The notes below the pieces were generated by a model that was not told the DNA's origin, did no database searches, and saw only the letters and a program-made list of their open reading frames with translations. From Pegoplata infirma (lineage: Eukaryota > Arthropoda > Insecta > Diptera > Anthomyiidae): a stretch of 64,000 bases of DNA. The stretch spans positions 327,067,038-327,131,037 of the forward strand of contig OY992536.1 of assembly GCA_963921195.1 (NCBI GenBank), given 5' to 3'. The position numbers and the translations under genes are program-made. The number at the start of each line of letters is the position of its first letter. Position 1 is the first letter of the stretch. Positions 34,429-45,330 of this stretch are shown here, piece after piece.

Positions 34429-34556
34429 TGCCAGTTTACAGAAGGCGAACGATACACACGAACGAAAATTTTGCATGTGTTTTGTTATTGTAACAACAAC
34501 AAAATACATGTAAAATTTTCATTTGTGAGTTTCGTTCGCCTTCTGTAAACTGGCAC
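34429..34556. mobile_element. 128-bp MITE, GTGCCAGTTTACAGAAGG ends
   Basis: The terminal repeats GTGCCAGTTTACAGAAGGCG and the complement pair for about 50 bp; the element is almost a pure hairpin. TAA is on both sides (34426-34428 and 34557-34559), which suits a PIF/Harbinger-type MITE. Confidence 0.82.
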
Positions 34557-34600
34557 TAAATAATGATACCGTTTTGCTAAAAATCAAAAATAGCTAAAAA

Positions 34601-35177
34601 CAAGTAAGAGTGTTAAATTCGGCTGTGCCGAATCTTTTATACCCTCCAAAATGTAAAAAAAAAAAAAATTGTCAGGGGCGTTTGTTTTTTTTGGGGGGGG
34701 GGGGTGATGGGGGTCAGTGGGGGATGTTGACAGCACCTTCCCATCCCGATAAATATAACAAATGTTTCATTTATTTAACAAAAATACAAAAAAATATTTA
34801 AAAAAGTGTATTTTTCAGAGGTTGGTTTAGTTCTTCAAGGGGGAACTTTTTTCCCCCTGGTCCGATTTTGCTCATTTACGAACTTAACCTGCCTATTAAC
34901 ATAAGACATATTTGTGCCAAATGTCGGGAGTCTAGCTCTTTTATTTTGGACTGCATCGTGTTAACTACAGACGGACAGACGGACAGACGGACGGACAGAC
35001 GGACGGACAGACGGACGGACGGACGGACGGACGGACGGACGGACATCGCTAGAATGTCTTAGAATCGATCACTGATCATAAATATATATACTTTATGGGG
35101 TCCTAGACCGATATTTTGATGCGTTACACACGGAATGACAAAGTGAGTATACCCCCATACTGTAGTTGGAGGGTATA
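34601..35177 (+). mobile_element. TATACCC-family repeat (variant B)
   Basis: It starts CAAGTAAGAGTG, followed by the hairpin ATTCGGC-TGT-GCCGAAT and TATACCCTCCA, and ends GTTGGAGGGTATA. Inside are a G run at 34690-34700, the AGCTCTTTTATTTTGGACTG block and a (GACGGACA)n tract. It lies between two GTTTTGCTAAAAAT copies that predate it. The open frames at 34610-34801 and 34868-35062 are within the repeat. Confidence 0.78.
34970..35043 (+). repeat. GACGGACA/GACGGACG microsatellite
   Basis: Tetramer units GACG and GACA alternate for about 70 bp inside the TATACCC-family repeat. The same position is a short array in the other copies (36800s, 38047, 46225, 52540), so the array length varies between copies. 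Confidence 0.95.
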
Positions 35178-35484
35178 AAAATAGCTTGATACGTTTTGCT
35201 AAAAATTTGGGTGTACCTACTTGCCAAAGAAAGGGTAATTCTTAGTGAAATGAATCAAAAATAGTAAACAATTTTCTTGACCCCCTCCGATTTTGATGAA
35301 ACTTGGTTTAGTTGTAAAACTAACAAGGTATCCCAAAGCTTACACTCCGATTGCTCTGCAATTTATATATGTTAATAAGTACCAAAAACTAAGTTTAACC
35401 TGCTGCTTTTTATCGGCTATCCCGGTGGTTTAAAAAAAGGGTTGCCACCTTATGAAAAATTATGGAAAATCTGAATAAAAGCCG

Positions 35485-35552
35485 AACTAATAGGAATTTC
35501 GCCAAAAGCAAAAACCCCAACTAATAGGAATTTCGCCAAAAGCAAAAACCCC
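35485..35552 (+). repeat. Two 34-bp tandem repeats
   Basis: The unit beginning AACTAATAGGAATTTCGCC and ending AAAAACCCC occurs at 35485-35518 and identically at 35519-35552. It is a local duplication at the edge of the CACTCA remnant. Confidence 0.92.
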
Positions 35553-35554
35553 AA

Positions 35555-35778
35555 AAAAAACGTGGGTATTAAATACTAAAAATTTAACTAAATTTTAGTC
35601 CAAAAGGACCTAGTGCAGAAATTGGTAACCAATACTAAAATTTTCAACTAATATTATTCAAAACCAGTAAAATCGACTAATTTTAGTACCCTGAAGATAC
35701 TAAAATTAGTAACTTATTAGTAGATTTTGGTACAATATCCGTTACTAAACCTTTTACTGTATAATTATTTTGAGTGTA
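35555..35778. mobile_element. CACTCA element remnant, right end only
   Basis: It ends CTGTATAATTATTTTGAGTG followed by TA at 35777-35778, and contains CTAATTTTAGT palindromic units. The left terminus is missing; the sequence begins within GGGTATTAAATACTAAAAAT. Confidence 0.65.
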
Positions 35779-36109
35779 GGCTTAAACTTAATAGAGATTA
35801 TTATATATGAATTCGGGGATCGTACGTTTATATTTCTCCATATTTACACATTTTTGGCAAAAACCAACTTAAAAACGAATAATTTTGCCAAGTCCGACAC
35901 ACCATTGGATAGGTCTCAAAAAAACCTTTCCATCCATATATAATGTTTATATAGTTTCTTTTGGAACAAAAAACCGGTAAATCTTTTGTTCCTCCATAAT
36001 ATATAAAAAGTGCAGGACAATCGGAGTGTAAGCTATGGGATACCTTCCTAGTAAGTGAAAAACTGGCACACACTTATTATCAGCCCTCTAATTGTAAGTA
36101 AACAGTGGC

Positions 36110-37510
36110 CGAAAAAACTGAGAGTCACAATTTGCCCCAAAATCTCCCAGTCGCGACACTCTTGCACCTTAAAAAGTAATATTGTGACTTCTATTGTAGC
36201 TACAGACCCCATCTTTGGTTTGTTTTAAAGCTCATTATATGCTGTACAAGACCTATAATGACCAAAAAAATTTCGAAAAAAAACTGAGGGATGCATTCCT
36301 TATTTTAAGGTCGTAACAAAGGGAGAAGGAAATGGGGGGATGGTGTCCGCCGATTTTGTTTTTACTTACTAAGACAAAGTCCTTAAAAATATATTATAAA
36401 ATTTTTATGCTGGGACAGCAATGGGATCGCTCAAAATCAAAATTTTTCACAATTTTCCTCAAAATCTCCGAATCGCGACACTCTTGCATCTTAAAAATTT
36501 AATATCGTGGGTTCTATTGTAGCTACAGAGCCATTTTTTTGGTTTGCTTTAAATCTCATAATATGCTCTACAAAACCTAAAAATGATAGAAAAAAAGTAA
36601 GGGGTGCCTCCCTTATTTAAAGGTCGGGGCAAAGGGAGATTGAAATGGGGGATGCTATCCCGTTTTTTATACCCTCAAACCACAGTATGGGGGTATACTC
36701 ACTTTGTCATTCCGTGTGTAACGCATTGAAATATCGGTCTAGGACCCTATAAAGTACATATTTTATTGATCAGTGATCGATTCTAAGACATCCTAGCGAT
36801 GTCCGTCCGTCCGTCTGTCCGTCTGTAGAGGACACGATACGGTCCAAAATAAAAGAGCTAGACTTCCGAAGTTTGGCACGAATATGTCTTATATTCCTAG
36901 GCAGGTTAAGTTCGGAAATGGGCAAAATCGGACCAAGGGGGGAAAGTTCCCCCTTAGAGAACTTAACCAACCCATAAATAATACCACTTTTTTACATGAT
37001 TTTTTGTGTTTTTGTTTAACAAATGCAACATTTCTATGCTACAGGAAGTTCAGTCCTGCATTTGGGCCCAGAGAATTAGATAATGTCGTTTTTTTGGCCC
37101 CCCCCCCCCCCCCCTTTATGGGCGTGGAATATTTTTTTTTAAATAATGTATTTAAACTTGTATTTCTTTAGTGCATAATGCATTAGAATGAATTTTTAAA
37201 CTCATATTCGAGGAGAAATTTGCCCCCCTCCCCAACGTCCCTGCAATTTTTTTTTTGCATGTTGGAGGGTATAAAAGATTCGGCACAGCCGAATTTAACA
37301 CTCTTACTTGTTTTTCTTGGTATTCTCAAAGAGTAAGTCCTAAAGAACATATCCCAAAATTTTAACCTTGGGGCAACAATGGGATCGCTTAAAATCAAAA
37401 TTTTTCACAATTTCCCCCAAAATCTCTAAATCGCGACAGTCTTTCACCTTAAAAATTTAATATCGTGGGTTCTATTGTATCTACACTACCCATTTTTGGT
37501 TTGTTTTTAA
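36110..37510 (+). repeat. Tandem repeat of about 310-325 bp, three units, interrupted
   Basis: The phrase CAAAATCTCC(C/G)A(G/A)TCGCGACA followed by CTTAAAAA and TTCTATTGTAGCTACA recurs near 36141, 36462 and 37418. The second unit is split by the TATACCC-family insertion at 36668-37310; removing it restores a spacing of about 310 bp. Units differ by scattered substitutions. The array resembles a short satellite block. Confidence 0.8.
36668..37310 (-). mobile_element. TATACCC-family repeat (variant B), inverted copy
   Basis: It starts TATACCCTCAAACCACAG, contains GTCCGTCCGTCTGTCC and a C run (37098-37114), and ends with GGAGGGTATAAAAG, the hairpin ATTCGGC-ACA-GCCGAAT and ACACTCTTACTTG. The insertion sits in a T run of a tandem repeat unit, so the left and right borders both abut T. 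The frames at 36770-36970, 36884-37171 and 37183-37398 all lie in it. Confidence 0.8.
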
Positions 37511-37535
37511 GTTGTAATTTAAAAAAAATAAAGAA

Positions 37536-38198
37536 CATGTGAGAGTGTTAAATTCGGCTGTGCCGAATCTTTGATACCCTCCAACATGTTAAAGTACATA
37601 TAAACAAATTTCAGAGGCGTTTTTGGGAGGGGCTCTGGGGGGTGCTGGGGGATACCTTCCCCAACGCGATAAATGTTTACTAAATTATTTATTATGCTTT
37701 TTGAACTTTAGTTATACCATTTTCTCATAGTTTTTATGTTTTTTTTATCCACGCCCACAAAAGGGGGCGGGGCAAAAAAAACAATATTTTGTAGCCCCCC
37801 GGGGTCTAACTGTATGATTTTTAACTCCTCCTGACATAAAAAGGTTTCATTTTAACAAAAATGCAAAAAAGCTGTAAAAAAATACGTTTTTATAGAGTTT
37901 TTTTTAGTTCTTTAAAGGGGAACTTTTTTGCCCCTTATCCGATTTTACCCATTTCCGATCTTAACCGGCCTATGACTATGAGACACATTCGTGCAAATTT
38001 CCAGGAGTCTAGCTCTTTTATATTGGACTGAATCGTGCTTTATACAGACGGACGGACGGACGGACATTCATAGAATGACTTATAATCGATCATAGATCAA
38101 TAATATATATACTTTATGGGGTCCCCGACCGATATTTCTATGCGTTACAAAGGGAATGACAAAGTGAGTATACCCCCATACTGTGGTTGGTGGGTATA
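37536..38198 (+). mobile_element. TATACCC-family repeat (variant B)
   Basis: It starts CATGTGAGAGTG with the hairpin ATTCGGC-TGT-GCCGAAT and TTTGATACCCTCCAAC, and ends GTTGGTGGGTATA. The interior has the usual AGCTCTTTTATATTGGACTG and GACGGACG blocks and CCGACCGATATTTC. Confidence 0.78.
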
Positions 38199-38270
38199 AA
38201 AATACTTGATCATGGGATCATAATTACTAATTGTAAGTTATTTTTTAGATCAGACTTGAACCATAAATAA

Positions 38271-39427
38271 CACTGCGTGACAAAACTAATCACTATTTTA
38301 GAAAACAAGAGGTACGACCATCATTTCAATATATTTCGGACATGCTGAATCGAATGGCGTACTCCGTTTTTCGATGTATGGTACAGTTTTCTTGTAAAAT
38401 GTGATTAACAAAAAAAATTCCAAAGCTTACGATTTTTAAATTTTATGGCATGGAAAACAAAGATATAACTTGTAGCAATATTTCTAAAATAAATTTGGTT
38501 TAAAGCTTTTTATCTTAAGCCCTTAAATTCGCGGATTTCTTAATTTTTTTAAGTTTTCGCGAAATTAACCGCTAAATTGGTCTCTGATAAAAAAACTTTC
38601 ATTTTGTAGATCATAAAGGCGTCCATGACACTGCGAATAGTGGACAAAAAACATCTATGTTATATGGACCATCATAATGAAAATCGCGAAAAACCGGGTT
38701 TTTGTATATGGCAGCATCACTTTAGGAGATGATTTGAGGCTTCATCTTTTAGTATATAATGTGGGAACCTTAAACAATGAACTGACCCAAAATTTGTCCA
38801 AAAAAGTTTTCATTTGCAAAAGTTATCTTAACAAAAACTATAATTATTGTATCGCAAACACTGAAATAATAGTTTTTGTAAAGATAACTTCCGCAAATGA
38901 AAACTTTTTTGGCCGAATTTTTGGTCAGTTAATGGTTTAAGGTTCCCACATTATATACTAAATGATGGAACCTTAAATCATCTCGTAAAGTGATGCTGGC
39001 ATATACAAAAAAACGGTTTTTCGCGATTTTCATCATGATGGACCATATAACATAGCTGTTTTTTGTCCACTATTCGTATTGTTAGGGATGCATTTTTGAT
39101 TCATTAAAAGCAAGTTTTTTATCAAAGACCAAAAAATGAAGAAATTCGCGAATTTAAGGGCTTACATTGAAAAGATTTAAACCAAATTTGCATAAGAAAT
39201 GTTGCTACAAGTCATATCTTTGTTTTCCATGTCATAAAATTTATAAACCATTTACTTTGCAAATTTTTTTGTTAAAAAACTGGCTCGAAATCAGCAAATC
39301 TTTAACGACATTTTGCAAGAAAACTGTACCATACATCGAAAACGGAGTACGCCATTCGAATCAGCATATCCGAAATATATAGAAATGATGGTCGTAGCTC
39401 TTGTTTATTTTTTAGTGTTCCCCAGTG
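38271..39427. mobile_element. PIF/Harbinger-like foldback, 1157 bp
   Basis: The ends CACTGCGTGACA and CCCCAGTG are weakly matched, but from 38308 inward the arms pair almost completely: AACAAGAG(G/C)TACGACCATC, AACGGAGTACGCCATTCGA and ACTTTAGGAGATGA-like blocks. TAA is on both sides (38268-38270 and 39428-39430). The arms meet near 38850. The frames at 38677-38940 and 39167-39382 are arm sequence. Confidence 0.85.
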
Positions 39428-39430
39428 TAA

Positions 39431-39850
39431 TGAAATGAATTCAATTTTTTTTTATGAAATTAACAATAGAAAAAAATCGTCTCATGCATGCTCACTCACG
39501 CAAAAATCTTGCTCACACACACTCACTCACGCAATTTTTTTCCTCTAACACCCACTTACAATCACGTGAGTTACTTAAATTGCAGTCACACTCATGCGTG
39601 AATCACGCACTAAACTGCTCATGTGCCAATCTCTATTCTGAAGTATGTACAAATAGCTTGTTTTGCTTTCCTTTTTTATTGTTTTGTTTTACTTTTTTAT
39701 CAAATAAATAATTAAAAAACAAAAACCGAAAAACCGATTATTCGAAACCGGTTTTTAGTTACAAAACCGAAAAACCGATTTTTTTAAAAGGCGGTTTTTC
39801 GAAGTATTCGAAAATCGGTTTTTGAAATTGACGAATATTTGACAACTCTA
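39431..39850. repeat. hAT-like fragments with CTCAC and AACCG arrays
   Basis: Bases 39480-39620 hold many CTCACGCA/CACTCAC motifs, and similar GTGAGTG text is at 13010-13080. Bases 39720-39850 hold AAAACCGAAAAACCGAT arrays and end TTGACAACTCTA, the same terminal sequence as the hAT at 22943-23969. No left end or 8-bp duplication is found, so these are remnants. The 85-codon frame at 39454-39711 is in the CTCAC array. Confidence 0.5.
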
Positions 39851-40586
39851 CATTTTTACTTGGGAAGTTAAAATTTTCAAAAGTTTGCAATATCTTGCAA
39901 ACTGTTCTACTTTTGAAATTTTAGACTTAAAAACAATTTCTTGGAAAAACTATTGTTAGTTTTATGATTCCTTACAAAATGTTTATCTCTATTATTGGAT
40001 GACCCTATATATTTCTTCTTGATTTTTTTTTCTAATTTATCCACATAATAGCTTTAAATATTTTTTTTTTGTGGTTCCATACATAAATATTTATCTGCGT
40101 AAAAGTTAAGTTTAACTAAAAAAAAAGAATATAAAAAGCAAATTAATAAACACGATCACGTGCTATTTTTATTTTATTTATACTTACGAGTTTATATAAC
40201 TTTTAATAATTAATTTACATAAATCTTTATTTGTTGGTTTTGATTTAGTTTATTTTTATTTTTTTTTTGTTTCAAACATTCTTATTTATGCCATTCACGG
40301 ATCTAGAAATTTAAGTACACTTAAAAGAAAAATTCTGTCAGAAAGTCGGTTAAACGGCTTTAAAAAATTGTATCAGATTTTCCTGCAAAAATCTGAATTT
40401 TTATCTAAATTCTTTGTCATTAAATTCATCTGGGCCCGAATTACGGAATTCGATACCAAAATTTTAAATAAATGAATTGTTTCTTTTTCCAAAATTATTT
40501 ACCAAAGTTCGGTCGGTAATGATCGAAATTTCATTAGATCACGAATGACGCAATTCGGTCCTAAATTGTATCAACGCTTTTACTGT
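39851..40586. other. AT-rich spacer, nothing recognised
   Basis: No terminal repeats or coding sequence are seen. The part 40320-40580 has slightly higher complexity but no open frame of note. Confidence 0.5.
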
Positions 40587-41072
40587 CAGCGTTGCCAGGT
40601 ACTTTTTTCGTTGTCCCCAAAAATATATCAAAATATCCCCAAACAACAAAAAAAATCGTTTTTTTAATTACACAAAAAAAAATTTCTTAATTTAAAAAAA
40701 AAAATGTATTAGTAGTAGTTTTATAATTGTGTTTTGTAGATTTAGCAATTAAAAATCCCCAAACGCGTAAATAAACGGTGTTTGGCAATTTTAAGATACA
40801 TTTTACAGCCGAAAATGCAAGTTTTGCTGAATGAGCTTCGTAATCTCGTTGGAAAGAGTGGTTATCACTAAAACTATTTTTAAAAATCGTTGATTTTATT
40901 TAATTTAGCTTGTTGTATTATATAGATTTAATTTCGAATATCCCCAAAAAATCCCCAAAATAATTTTGGAAATCTCCATAAAAACCCCCAATCCCCAAAT
41001 GAGATTTGTTGTCCTTTTTGCTATCATGAAATCCCCAACTTTGGGGATAAATCCCCAAGTCTGGCATCCCTG
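40587..41072. mobile_element. hAT-type MITE, TSD TTTACTGT
   Basis: The ends are CAGCGTTGCCAGGTAC and the complement-like TCTGGCATCCCTG. TTTACTGT lies on both sides (40579-40586 and 41073-41080). CAGCG and CAGGG both fit YARNG. Both ends carry repeated CCCCAAA/TCCCCAAA motifs, mostly on one strand. The element is 486 bp; the 65-codon minus frame at 40905-41102 crosses its end. Confidence 0.92.
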
Positions 41073-41080
41073 TTTACTGT

Positions 41081-41724
41081 TTCTATTTAAAAAAAAAAAC
41101 AACTAAATAAAGATCAAAATATTTCCTTATCCTTTCTCTAAAATATTTCGTTATCCTTATCCTTTTCTGGTCCATTTCAATAGAGAGGTCACATTCGTCA
41201 TACTTGAACCCAAAAGAGTTATTTTAAATTATTGTTAGTATCCGAGATAAGGTTAATAAATTTTGAAATACTACTAGTTTTCAATATTTTTGAATTATCA
41301 GATTTTAAAACCTTTTTATAATACAGATAATTAATAGACCTTTTCAAACAAAAAAAAAAATTTTAAAAAAACAATTTTTCATTACTTAATTTCAATTACT
41401 TAGAATATTTTTTTTTGCATATCCCCTCCAAGGCCACAGGCAGTCTTCAGAAGTGTGACATAGAAAATTTTAAACTGTGAAATTCGAAAACCAGTTTTTT
41501 TTTTAAATATTTTTATACAAAAGATTGTCACAAATTCTTAATAAGAGATTCTTATACAATTAAATACTTGTTTGAATACTTCTAGTATATCGCGATTCGT
41601 AAGTTTTATTCTAGTATTTCCGCATTTTGATTATTTCTTTTTGACCAAAAACATATATACTTATAAATATTTTGTGAACGATTAGTGAATAAAATTAGAA
41701 AATTATTTATGCTTGTGCATTAGG
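41081..41724. other. AT-rich spacer, nothing recognised
   Basis: No inverted repeats with clear ends and no coding frame are seen. Confidence 0.5.
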
Positions 41725-42600
41725 GTGGAACAAATTCCCCTTTTTTCGAATTTCAAAATGTTCGGAGTCGGAATATTTGCCTTTTTAGATCAACATTAAC
41801 GCACAAAAAAAATTGGATCTGTAGGGCAATGCCTTTGGGTTCCTTTTATGGACTTGAAAATCGGAAAGCTCCGAATAAAGTAAAAAAATATATTTTTTTT
41901 TCTGAAATATGTATTGGAATATTACTGAAAAAAGGTGTATATAATAACACCATCGGACAGCCATTATTTAACATGAACCGGATGATATATGTCAGAAACT
42001 AGAGATCAAATGGAGTAAAACTGCATTTACAGTTTTTCATTTTGTGATCTGTTTTCTTTTGTAAGGACTTTAAAGTTTTAAAGGATACATTTTGTAAAAT
42101 ATTTTTGGAATAATTGTAATTGTCCTAGGATAACACTGGTGACAGCAGATGAAAGCGGAAAATCCAACTAATTCCATTTTTATATTTTGCCATATCTGGA
42201 TAAAAGTATGTGAATAAAGGAATTTGAAAACTTTATGAAAATATTTGGTTGAAAATTTTGAATGATTTTAAAGAACACATTTTAGAATGGACGTAACTTA
42301 CCTCCTTTTTCCTAATATGTAAAAATAATAATATAGGAAAATTAGGGGGAGATCCTTCTCTTTCATTTGTTACCAATAGTGGCATCCTAGGAAATGTACA
42401 AATAATAAAAAAAAATATTTTATAAAATTTAATACTCTAAAACTTTGAACTATATTATCCATTTTGTGTTCAACGACTTTTTTCATTTTGTCGGACAAAA
42501 TTTGTCCTACAAAATTTAAAAAAAGAAAATGTAAAAATATTTTTTTTAATTTTTAATAATAAGCCAATAAAAAGATATTAAAATTAAATGTTTAGCCGTT
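41725..42600. repeat. Inverted repeat shared with 8240-8446
   Basis: Bases 41985-42160 are the complement of 8264-8450, with CTGCATTTACAGTTTTTCATT and GTCCTAGGATAACACTGGTG-like blocks. Bases 42345-42480 are a direct copy of the same repeat (AGATCCTTCTCTTTCATTTG). Together they form a palindrome with a 180-bp spacer. The left edge TAGGGTGGAAC could be a hAT-type end but no partner was found. This locus supplies the empty site for the hAT at 8447. Confidence 0.6.
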
Positions 42601-42769
42601 ACACAGAAAAAAATATCGTCAAATTTAAATCAGCAAGCATCAATTGTAAATCAACCAAACATGCATGATATCAACTAAACATTTAGTAAAAACGGCTGCC
42701 TGTTAGTCCACAATACAAATCTTCGATTTTATTTTCAACAAACTCAGTCAAGTAATATTATTTCAAAAC

Positions 42770-43159
42770 ATTCGACCGAAAATGGAATACAACTCCCATA
42801 TATGGGCAGGAGCTTCAGTGTCTATTCTGAATCTTCTGGACCGTGTGCAAAGGAGGGCGGTGAAGCTTATTAATGACAATAGCGTATCTAACTCTATTGA
42901 TTCATTGGAGCATCGTCGGAATGTGGGTTGTGTGACACTGTTCTATCGATATTACCATGGGAAATGTTCTGCTGAGATAAGCGAAAACATACCCCGAGCC
43001 CGTGTTTTTGTTCGTAACACTCGCTTATCAAATAGAGCTCATCCGTTTGTAATCGACAGTCCAGTCTTTCGCACAACGCATTACAGAGAGAATTCGTTTC
43101 TCAGTCTCCCCGCAGAAGTCTTTCCTAACGCACTTAATCTAGAAAGGTTCAAGTCATAA
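42770..43159 (+). pseudogene. C-terminal fragment of non-LTR reverse transcriptase
   Basis: The frame encodes about 129 residues and is open upstream of the first ATG (42782) back to 42770, so that ATG is internal. Family hallmarks are MEYNSHIWAGAS, LLDRVQRRAVKLI, LEHRRNVGCVTLFYRYYHG, the AHPFVIDSPVFRT stretch, and a final LPAEVFP...NLERFKS. These mark the thumb and C-terminal region of jockey/CR1-type element enzymes. The segment just before LPAEVFP appears shortened: the usual Trp-Asn pair is absent. The catalytic and endonuclease domains are missing, so it is non-functional. A minus-strand frame at 42894-43076 is its shadow. Confidence 0.9.
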
Positions 43160-43232
43160 ACACTACTCCCTCTTTCCTCCCTCTCATACCTATTTTTCCT
43201 GAGTGTTGGTTTAATATAAAAAAAAAAAAAAA
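42770..43232 (+). mobile_element. 5'-truncated jockey-type LINE tail with poly(A)
   Basis: This piece holds the end of a reverse transcriptase frame, a short 3' untranslated region with CTCCCTCTTTCCTCCC, and an A run at 43218-43232. A 5'-truncated copy ending in poly(A) is the usual product of non-LTR retrotransposition. It is inserted in the CACAG-type element. No clean target duplication is seen, partly because the host sequence around the junction is itself repetitive. Confidence 0.85.
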
Positions 43233-43521
43233 TTTCTTTGTTGAAAAAATGATTTGTCAGAACAACAAATTGTGTTTGTTGAATTTCTTTGTTGAAAAAA
43301 AAAATTAAAATTTTTTACTTTTGTCAGATTAACAAATTGTGTTTGTGTTTGTTGAATTTCTTTGTTAAAAAAAAAAAAAAAAAAAAATTCAACAATCTAA
43401 ATTTACAAACGTTTGTTAATATTAAAAATTTCCGTATACATAGGAGCACTTTCAGTGGAAAAATTTATTGTATTCACAAATATGGGGGTCAATATAACAA
43501 TTCGTTTTTTTTTTCTGTGTA

Positions 43522-44330
43522 ATAAGATAATCAAGTTAAATACAAATTAAACAAAAAAAAATTTAAATCTTAACAAAAAATTTTGGTTTGTACACTGAAA
43601 AAAAAGTTTCTTAAAATTAAAGAAATTCTATTAAAATTAAAGAAAAACTGCACATAATTTGGCTCCAAAGAAAAATTTCCTTATTGTTATAAAACATCTT
43701 TCTTTAAATTTAGTGTGAAAATTGTGCATTTATTTAATAAAATTAAGTACACATGTACATAAAAATTTGAAACATCTCAGAATCTGAGAACATTTGAGAA
43801 TTTTTCTATAGTATCAGAGTCTGAGAACTTTGCTATAGAAAATATTCTGAAAATATTCTATACACAAAATAACTCATAATCTTTGAAATTTTCTATAAAA
43901 AAAATGTCTTTAAATCTGTGAATTTTTTCATAAAAAAATTTTTGATAAATTCTTAAATTCTGAGGTATTTTTACTATAAAAACCGTTCCTGGAAACAATA
44001 TGAAACCTACAAGTAAAAAGGTTTTAAATATGTACTTGTGATAAATTTCAAAATTAAATTATATGAAGCAGATATAATATTCATGATTCCAAATCTGCCA
44101 TTAAAATATTTGTAGAACATTTCGTTATCGAGATATTTGAACTTGAAAATTAATTAATTCTTTAGAGCTTTTTACGGCACTACTATTAAATATTATTGCC
44201 TTTACGCAACATTTAAGGACTGACTTTTTTTAAAATGGAAATCTAGATTTCAAATATGTCATTAAATTGTTTTAAGTTTCTTTTGTAAATTCGTTTATGA
44301 AAATGTATCTTTATTTATTTACCCGAGTGA
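43522..44330. other. AT-rich stretch with a possible element end
   Basis: At 43591 the sequence TACACTGAAAAAAAAGTTTC resembles the start of a CACTCA-type element and is followed by AAATTAAAGAAA repeats, but no matching right end is found. From 43770 to 43990 there are repeated TCTGAGAA and TTTTCTATA motifs. No gene is seen. Confidence 0.4.
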
Positions 44331-44339
44331 AAATGACCA

Positions 44340-45330
44340 TGTACCCTGCAAGCATTTCGATACGAAGAAGATACCCTAGCGTATCGCCTGGAAGATAAAT
44401 GGTATTGCCGGGGATATCCTCTTCGTATTGCGGAAGAACCCCCGTTGGGAGAAATCGTGTCCCGAAAGCAATACGTCCAGCAGATACGAAAGCAATTCTT
44501 CTGGAAGATAAATTGGCAATAATGCCAGATAATCATTTGGAAGATAATTTGAAAATATCATTGAAATTTTACCTAGAAAATATTGCCAGATATTCGCCTA
44601 AACGTTTGAGGAATATAATTTAAATCATGGATTTTATTGTATTTACATGAAATTATTTAGATAATAATTTACAAAAAATCTGAAATACAAGGAGCTTACA
44701 TATTAGATCATGATAAAGAAGATAATGTATGTATAAATGCTAGAGAACCCATCTTTTGGCACATTATTTATATTTCTGACTTCTTTCGGGACGTCAGGAC
44801 TTCTAAGATTTTTATTGCTTATTCAGTTGTCCTTGATCCACTTTCCTATAATTTATGTAATTTGCTGGACCTACTGGAGAAAAAAATTCGGTTTATTTAT
44901 GTTGCACTTAAACTTAATGCTTTTATTGCTTTCGAATTCCCTACTTACCACAAAAACACCGTTATAACAGTTTTTATTTGATTTATTAAACATTTATTGC
45001 ATAAAAACCCCGAAAGACTAAATAATGATAAGAAAATATATTTTTGACCATAAATAAAATATTTTATATTTCGTATTTTTTTCATCCGTATGGTAAGAGG
45101 AAGATATCGTATATATATCGCGCAGGTGAAAAATCACCTGGAAGATAAATGTTCGATAATCTGGCGATTTTATCTACTTTATAAATAAAAAAAAATATTT
45201 TTTTTAAATATTGCTAAAATATCCTCCAAGTGATACCAGGAAGATTTTTAACAATACTACATTGATGATTTTATATTACGATAAAAAGAAGATATTAGTT
45301 TTTAAGATACGTGATTTTAGAGGATCACTG
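44340..45330. repeat. Unclassified repeat with GGAAGATAAAT motifs
   Basis: The left part (44344-44600) is richer in GC than its surroundings. It holds GATACGAAG/CTTCGTATTG inverted pairs and CTGGAAGATAAAT at 44388, 44499 and near 44540. Related GGAAGAT motifs return at 45100-45260. The middle has a plus-strand frame over 44742-44987 reading FRDVRTSKIFIAYSVVLDPLSY. That stretch looks protein-like, but I cannot name a family. The whole may be a transposon with subterminal repeats and a decayed coding remnant. Confidence 0.4.

Larger units (their letters stand above)
35324..36051. mobile_element. CAAGG-family element, copy 4
   Basis: The left end CAAGGTATCCCAAAGCTTAC and the right end GTAAGCTATGGGATACCTTC pair, with TAA on both sides (35321-35323 and 36052-36054). 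Interior sequence AAGGGTTGCCACCTTATGAA and TATATAGTTTCTTTTGG match, inverted, the copy at 13618-17116. A CACTCA element remnant ends at 35778 within it. Confidence 0.8.
42602..43519. mobile_element. CACAG-type element, copy 2 (with LINE insert)
   Basis: The ends are CACAGAAAAAAATATCG and TTTTTTTTCTGTG with TA on both sides (42600-42601 and 43520-43521). The sequence is the complement of 29176-29679 apart from the LINE tail at 42770-43232 and an extra copy of the TTTGTTGAATTTCTTTGTTG repeat. No element protein is visible. Confidence 0.82.

Noticed and set aside
34970..35043. CRISPR-like array
   Set aside because: It is a GACG/GACA microsatellite without spacers, in a eukaryotic repeat.
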